Source: Fasciolopsis buskii (lineage: Eukaryota; Platyhelminthes; Trematoda; Plagiorchiida; Fasciolidae). Taken from it: a DNA stretch of 64,000 nucleotides. The notes beneath the pieces are model-generated. The model ran no database searches. It had not been told where the DNA came from and worked only from the letters and a program-made list of their open reading frames with translations. Made by a program: the position numbers and the translations under genes. Shown piece by piece: positions 57,884 through 64,000 of this stretch. The stretch is from positions 1 to 64,000 of the forward strand of contig LUCM01009385.1 in NCBI GenBank assembly GCA_008360955.1, given 5' to 3'. Within the stretch, counting starts at the first letter, position 1, and each line of letters opens with the position of its first letter.

Positions 57884-59189
57884 CTGCGAACTTGAAATAA
57901 CAAACATGTCAAACCCATGTGACCAATCCCAGTATTTCTACTCATATAACGGTGGGTCCTGACAAGTAAAACTGTAAGAGAATTTGGTTCACTTAAGCTT
58001 TTTCGAACTGAATAGGCAGCGCCTCAGGAACAAAGTTAATAGTGAGAGCTTCTTATGCTTAGTATAGGGAGTTTTTTCAGAGTAAAATATCCCCTTTTAA
58101 GTCGTCTCTTAGTTTGCGTGTTTCACTAGAATTCACGGGAAACGGGCTAGTTACTTCTGATGGCGTTAAGTCGTTCATGATAAGATCCTTACTAAATTTC
58201 CATTTCTTCTAGAAATAGTGTCCAAGCTAAATTTGTAAATAAAACTGTGGATATTTAACCAAAGTGGTCCTGAAAGCTAACATGTAATCTGTGGTGGTTC
58301 TCCAAGAAAGATGAGTAATCCAAAATATTTGGGATCTCTTTGGAAGCTATGTACATGCAGACGGTGGGGTTACAATAAATGCAATTACAAACTTGGTGTT
58401 CAGGAGACTTGAAAAATCAAGGACACTTTTCAAATTACCATGATGTATTTTGTTCTAATAGAACAAAATAATTCATTGTTAGAAACTTGATGGAATGACC
58501 CAAGTTGTCTGATTTACCTCAAAGTATGCATCTAACATAAAGAGGATGCCACAGCAGCCAACCACAGATTGGCAGTCCTTAAGCGAACCTAAATGGGCAG
58601 TGGGAACATGTTACTGTTCATCTCTCACAGGACTCCAACGCAGCTTTGATTTAATCCGTTTGGACTTTGTCAAGAAAAGCTATTATTTACTTAATTTCTA
58701 ATGCCAAATATGATATTGTTTTATTATATTTTGGAAGCCTTATTACTACTTGAGTAATAACAATGAAATGTTGGTATATATAAATGTAAACTAGACTCTG
58801 ATTAAACCTGTTGATGTTCACTTGTTTATGAACTTGGCCACTCTAATTCTCTCCCAATCAGACTTCAGAAAATGAGTAACTGTTTTTTTATTTGTTACAC
58901 GACCATGTGCTTTTTTGTTTGTTTGTATTCATCACATTTTATAGATGGGACCGTGAGTCAAGTATTTCAAAATCAGCCCTACACACTAATTTCTACTCAT
59001 TAGGAGAACGGTACATCAAAATCAGGGCATGCAAATAGGGGCATTTTTATATCCTCAAGAGAAAAACTGTTGTTTGTCTTTCGAGTGGACATAATGCGAC
59101 AGATGGCGTGACTCCCTTGAAACAGTCGGGCACTGCTGGCCGTCACTGAGGGTACTAACTGAAGGAGCTTCATTGGATAAATCTGATTA
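57884..59189. other. No recognisable gene
   Basis: AT-rich intergenic sequence. A 10-bp perfect palindrome (ATTTTGTTCT with AGAACAAAAT, near 58448-58470) was the only structure noticed. Confidence 0.4.
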
Positions 59190-59290
59190 ATCTGAAGCGG
59201 AGCTTCTAACGTAGTGGCAACGAAGAACTTACGTAGGAAGGCCCGGGTTCAAACTCTCGGTAAGGTAGAGTATGCGCACGACTAGTTAGC
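59190..59290 (+). mobile_element. Possible tRNA-derived SINE head
   Basis: A good B box, GGTTCAAACTC (59246-59256), follows a poor A box near TAGTGGCAACG (59212). No shared body with the other SINE copies was seen. Confidence 0.3.
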
Positions 59291-60110
59291 CGTAATGAGA
59301 GCAAAGCTCAAGTAAAACGACGATTAGATGAATTGAGGCCTATGAATCAAAAATGCAACCCATGGACCTGTAGTCAAGTAACTTTAGCGGTACCAAATAA
59401 TAGCGAGTAATTTTTGGAACCGCATGAATATGAAGCCAAATTAATCCCTATACTAAATTTACTTTGGTCAGGTGTTAATGTTCACTGGCCAAATGGTTAT
59501 CATATATAATGTCACTTTCAGACAAACTCACCGTTCCCATTATTTGCCAAGTAATTTACACTAATAAATTTCTCGTTTACCCAGTACTTTTTAATGTAAC
59601 ATTTACTTTTACCTCACCTCCTAGGTTGCAGTGTTCATAACCCTAATACTATCGATCAGTCTTGTTTACCACTGCAGGATAATCGTTCTTGATTGATTTG
59701 TTCAAAGTTCCTCATCCTATGGATGAATTTACTATGGTAAGGTTACTCCTACTGATAAGGAAAATTACGACCAGTATCGTTTTATGGTGCTGGATATTTT
59801 GCATGTACAAAACTCGTTTTTATAGTAGTTTCGCGTACTCGTTCTTGATCCGTAAGAACTTTCGCAGTTTACACTCATTGGCCACGAATGTTTTGATATG
59901 CTGTCGAATTAGTATTAATTTCCCCAGCTGCTTGACTCATGGAACTGTGACAGGTCATTACAGGTCACTAATTTCCGACATTGTTCAAGGATTCGATGGT
60001 TTTATTGCCTAAAACCCGTGGATGATAAAGTGGGCCATTATACTCCAAGCCTCCAGTTATTTCACAAACATCACATAACTGACAAACAAACAACACCGGT
60101 GAATAAGATG
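59291..60110. other. No recognisable gene
   Basis: A hydrophobic plus frame (59689-60012, 107 residues) is Ile/Leu/Phe-rich, as expected from AT-rich noise. No splice borders or family match. Confidence 0.4.
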
Positions 60111-60200
60111 AGCGATGGTGGTCAATCGGATAAGGTCTTGTTGTTTTGGAGGTAAAGGTTTGGTAGCCATTCCATAGCAGGGTTCCTTTCGAGAATTTTA
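60111..60200 (+). mobile_element. tRNA-derived SINE-like copy, short and degraded
   Basis: The A box is TGGTCAATCGG (60119-60129), followed by ATAAGGTC as in the copy at 37.0 kb. The B box region (GGTTTGGTAGCC) is decayed. Confidence 0.4.
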
Positions 60201-63120
60201 TCAAGCTTACTTCGTGCATTCAAGATAGTAGGAACATTATAGATAGGGTTTATGTGATCATACACCTATCACGATACAAAGGTACAGTAGGTTGGTTTAA
60301 CTCCTCTTATACCGGTGGGTTCGCTATCACGTATTGCTATCTCCGTCATCGGAAGGCATTCTTTCTGCATCTAAAAACTAAAGGTGCGACATGGAAGTTC
60401 AACTGCACTATCTCGCTAAGATACCTAGTGTGAATATGAACAAATCGACCGTCCGTAAACAAAAGCTCTGTAAATTGCATGCAATTTTCGGGGACGGTAT
60501 TTTAATATTTCTCTGTATCAAAAGTGGATGCAGCACTAACCAGACGCCAATCCCGAACGAAGCGCAATGCCACAAAATTAGGCAGCCATGAGTAAAGATA
60601 AGCACGCATATCTCATCTCTAAGTGAACGAAGAAGCAAACAGAGGGACGATATCAACCGTTCGAAGGGGTAAAACTTACCGTGAGGAATCCGGTCAGACT
60701 AGTGCACCGAAAAGCCGCACAAACTCGACGGATGGTGATAAGAAAACCCGTAGGGGGGTACCAGGGAAAGCCTGCGTAAACCGGTGGATTGGAATGGGTA
60801 AATCAATGGATTTTTATGCAAGCGAGTTCCATGGACGTGGGTGGTTGGGAATACGTTTGCTGGTAATATCGATCGACTGATTCTGCCATATGCAGGCAAA
60901 ATTCATTCCCCTTATGCGGTTTTCGATAAACTCAACCCCATCATGCATTATATTACATAAATGCTAATATCAACAGCTTATCAACTCCACTTAACCCTTT
61001 ACTTCATTAGGTGGATGGAAAAGCCTTCACGTCAGTCACCTTGTGTAAAGAGTCTTACGATTCTATATCGATGTTCGAATACTGACAAGAGTGCTCACTC
61101 TGCTAATTACTTGCTATTGCTTGCTTAACAGGATGGACGTAACTGTGAACCGCTCATTAAAAGTATTATTGAAGCAGACAAAAGTGTGGATGAAGAGTTC
61201 TATATAACTGTTCTTGCAAGTTTACCCGATCCCCGTTGTTTCTGTGCACAGGAATATATTCACCTCTTGTTGAATGTTCGAATTTTCTGAATGTTATTCA
61301 GTTGCTGCACCCACTGCTTTCTTTTCTCCGTAGATATAAATAAGCTGAAGACGGTTCATGCATGTCAGCATGAATTAACACTAAGTCAGCTGGATTTTCC
61401 CTATCTGAAATTAATCGGCATATGGTCACCAAACTAATATTTTATTGTTGCATGACCCATCAAAACTACTAGTATTCTTCATACTGCATATGAAGCACTT
61501 CTTGACAAGCAAATCGCCGTGAATTAGCTGTACCCCAATAGAACAATAAGGGAACTCTCGCTTGTGCTGCTCTTCGTTTCACCGTGGTTGTGAGCCTCAA
61601 TATACAGCCTCGATAATTTCAACCGACCAACTTTAGTTTTCTTATTTTTGATCTCCCTAGGTGATGGAAAAATCGACTGAGGGTTTACCGTCAGATTTAT
61701 TAAACGGATTTCCAACTACAATGATTATAACAGAATTTTTTCGGTAATGAATGAAAATCGGTTAACTACTTAGTCTTTAATATACATTAAACCAGCACAA
61801 AATATTTTGCATCACCGCTTTTTTATCCAGCCTGAATTTAGAGCAATTTGCGTTGGTAAATATATCTCTTAAAGTACCATACTCTATGAATCAGTTCTGC
61901 GATGGGTAGGCTGCAACCTTCCATCCGTAAATTAGTTACGTGAAACCTTCTTGGGTGCGAACGGCAAACTACGTGCTAGTAAAATTAATTTCCTATGGGC
62001 GGTTCTATCACGTACGTAAGAGCATCCTTTTGCAGGGGCCAGTACCAACTGTAAGTTGGCAAATTGGATTTCTGATGCATAATTTACGCTGCTGGTTAAA
62101 AAGCATAGAACATCAAACTAGTAGCCGAAAATCAATTGAAAAGTTTTAATTTCCGCATTTTTTTACCAAAGGCTTGCCGCAAATGCATTATTTTAACTCA
62201 GTGTGAATCTCACTGGTCACGTTTAGATTACACATACTTCTTGCACTCATTTGAACCTAACTATTACTCACAACAGTATGGGTCTTCTGGTTTGCAAGGA
62301 AAATATGAGAGACAGATCATCAAAGTTAAGAATTTACTAACAACCATTATTTCGTTGTGCCAAACTAAAAGCAAGCAGATGGATGGACGAATTCAGTAGT
62401 ACCGGCCGTTCCCGATGATACAAACGGAGAAAAACGATTCTCGGGCGCTCATGGATTTAAAGATGTTAAGCATTACCGATTCGATACAGTAACTGCCATT
62501 CTCAACAGAAGGTGTTGAATTTTCATGTACAGTCGTCTGTCTATTGGAAGGATAGGGATTTTGATACACTCCTGAACGACTACGGGCTAATGGTTGGATT
62601 CGCGCTAAAATATGACGCTATGTAATTGCAGTTGCCAACAGTAAAAATCGATCGTTTGAAATGATAAAGGGATTGGTGGCGTCCATACCACTTTACAGTG
62701 AAAATGTAGTTGTGTCAAGGGATGGATGGGACTGAATGGCATTAGTTATAATACCGTAGCGAGCACAAAGAGAGGGGGCAAATACAGTTGGATCGTCCAA
62801 AGGGAACATTTCAGAACGACCACACTAGCTGAGTTACGACAGTAGGGTTTGATTTTATTAAGAAACTTTGCCAGTGAAAGAACTTTGATTCCATTTTTGC
62901 GGCTTTTGTTTGATAGTGCACACGATCATATCAAAATATTCACATTTGTAGGTGGCTATGATTGTCAACCAATGATGGGAATTAGATTTGGACAAAAAGT
63001 TTTCTCGTGGCTAGGCTAGTTATACTGAGGTGTAACTGACCCTTACTCTTCCTTTTTTCATGCTTCAGCAGCAGCATTAAATTCAGGGGTTCAGCCTTTC
63101 GTATTTACTGCATCCCTGAG
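60201..63120. other. No recognisable gene
   Basis: Short frames only. A basic plus frame at 60623-60880 (REESGQTSAPKSRTNSTDGDKK) is not recognised and has no clear splice sites. Confidence 0.4.
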
Positions 63121-63124
63121 ACAA

Positions 63125-64000
63125 ATAATGGAAGGACACCCGGCAGCAATAAGAATGCATCTTGCCTCCACGACTCAGCGAGCTGCACTTGACGATTTAT
63201 GGCAAGCCCAAGATTTAGTCGCGCGTGGAACGCCAACGGATAGAGGGCTGATGAAGCAGTTTACCAGTCCTCCACATTGGAAGTTGACCCTAGTCAGCTA
63301 TTTTGTCTGAAAAACGAGTGGAATAATAATCGATCCAATTGGATGAGCTTCTACTCAGCAGCTCCCCGCTGCCTTGTCGATAGGTTTTGGTCAGGCCCAA
63401 ATACTTTGGTTGGGAACCTTATTCGCCCTCCTGCTTTGTGGCTAAACTCCATTACACGACCGTCCCACCATTTAAAATAATTTATAGGTCATCAAGGAGT
63501 TTCACGATCTGTCGGTCTTCGAACAGGTTAATCAGGGCAGCCCCTCCCTTTATATCGATTTGGGGGGATGAGAGATAAGTATGCCTCTGCTCAGAGTTCT
63601 GTATTTCATTCAACCTGCCTTGTATTCACCTCTGTCCTTCTTTGGGCCCTCTGAAAACACACCCAACACATGCAGCGATTCATTGTTAAGTGGTTTTCAT
63701 CCTGGAAGCTCACATTTACTTAGGCATCGTCAGGCTGCGAAGCGCGGCACTCTGATCATGCACACATTCACGCAGAACGGCCACGGGCGTGTTTAACATT
63801 CACAGTGGACCCACTGGGTGTTGGCGCCTGTTGCGTCAGTGGAACGCAAATTCAGGATTTGAGTGTTGTGATTCACTTAACTGCGTCTACTATGTCATCA
63901 AGATATTTTCTGGATGAATTAGGAGACGAAGGTCAGCCTGTTGTAGGGATGTTTTTGACTGAAAAGACCGAACTTGCCCTCGCAAATTCCATTCCGGTTA
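63125..64000 (+). pseudogene. Second, diverged RTE-like element, 5' part (runs off the window)
   Basis: The sequence follows the 5' leader and endonuclease start of the element at 31.3 kb in the same order and strand. GGATAGAGG (63237 here, 31411 there), AAACGAGTGGAA, TCCCCGCTGCCTTG, GATAAGTATGC and CTGCTCAGAGTTCT (63588), then TCAAGATATTTTC with GGAGACGAAG (63897-63931) at the endonuclease start, all have counterparts. Many substitutions and small indels separate the two, and the frame is broken, so this is an older or different-subfamily copy. The rest should continue beyond 64000. Confidence 0.7.

Noticed and set aside
58446..58472. Palindrome as a microRNA precursor
   Set aside because: A 10-bp stem with a 3-nt loop is too short, with no extended pairing.
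59689..60012. 107-residue hydrophobic plus frame as a membrane protein
   Set aside because: Ile/Leu/Phe/Ser-rich as expected from AT-rich noise; no family match.
1..64000. CRISPR arrays, operons, prokaryotic signals
   Set aside because: No regularly spaced direct repeats or gene clusters; splice sites, SINEs and LINEs show eukaryotic DNA.

Overview
This is nuclear DNA from a flatworm, most probably a digenean trematode. The coding content is one Frizzled-type Wnt receptor, split by a very long intron and surrounded by decayed retroelements. The element set fits a fluke: RTE-like and CR1/Jockey-like non-LTR elements, a Ty3/gypsy relic, a Penelope-like GIY-YIG fragment, tRNA-headed SINEs, and an Sm-alpha-like element combining a Pol III promoter with a hammerhead ribozyme. 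Base composition looks moderately AT-rich. Species cannot be fixed from this window; nothing bacterial, phage or CRISPR-like was seen.

Layout. 1-1640 (minus): broken CR1/Jockey-like element running off the left edge. About 5400-8600 (plus): Ty3/gypsy relic with gag, RT, RNase H and integrase remnants in order. 14966-15728: the most striking structure, an inverted pair of roughly 0.3 kb Sm-alpha-like units. Each carries Pol III A and B boxes and an identical, apparently intact type I hammerhead ribozyme, and the composite is bounded by a 12-bp direct repeat that looks like a target-site duplication. 19339-19960: 5'-truncated RTE copy. 23.1-24.1 kb: Penelope-like endonuclease fragment flanked by inverted copies of a terminal repeat. 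24385-24637 (minus): decayed relative of the hammerhead unit. About 31.3-35.4 kb: long but dead RTE element containing an assembly join (one N between two 378-bp near-identical copies). 38.5 kb: another copy of the Penelope-linked repeat. 63.1 kb to the right end: a second, diverged RTE copy. tRNA-headed SINE-like copies lie at 29.8, 37.0, 48.1 and perhaps 59.2 and 60.1 kb.

The gene. On the minus strand, 56797-54457 encodes the signal peptide, the ten-cysteine Frizzled domain, seven membrane segments and the KTxxxW Dishevelled-binding motif in one exon, ending at a GTAAGT donor. A good acceptor 14.6 kb downstream opens an 88-residue exon (39874-39606) in exactly the matching phase, read here as the cytoplasmic tail; the total would be 869 aa. 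Two CCAAT boxes 35 bp apart lie just upstream of the gene. Two other exon-like segments (23015-22905 and 57883-57806, both minus) are reported at low confidence.

All calls rest on reading by eye; no similarity search, gene predictor or RNA-folding program was run.
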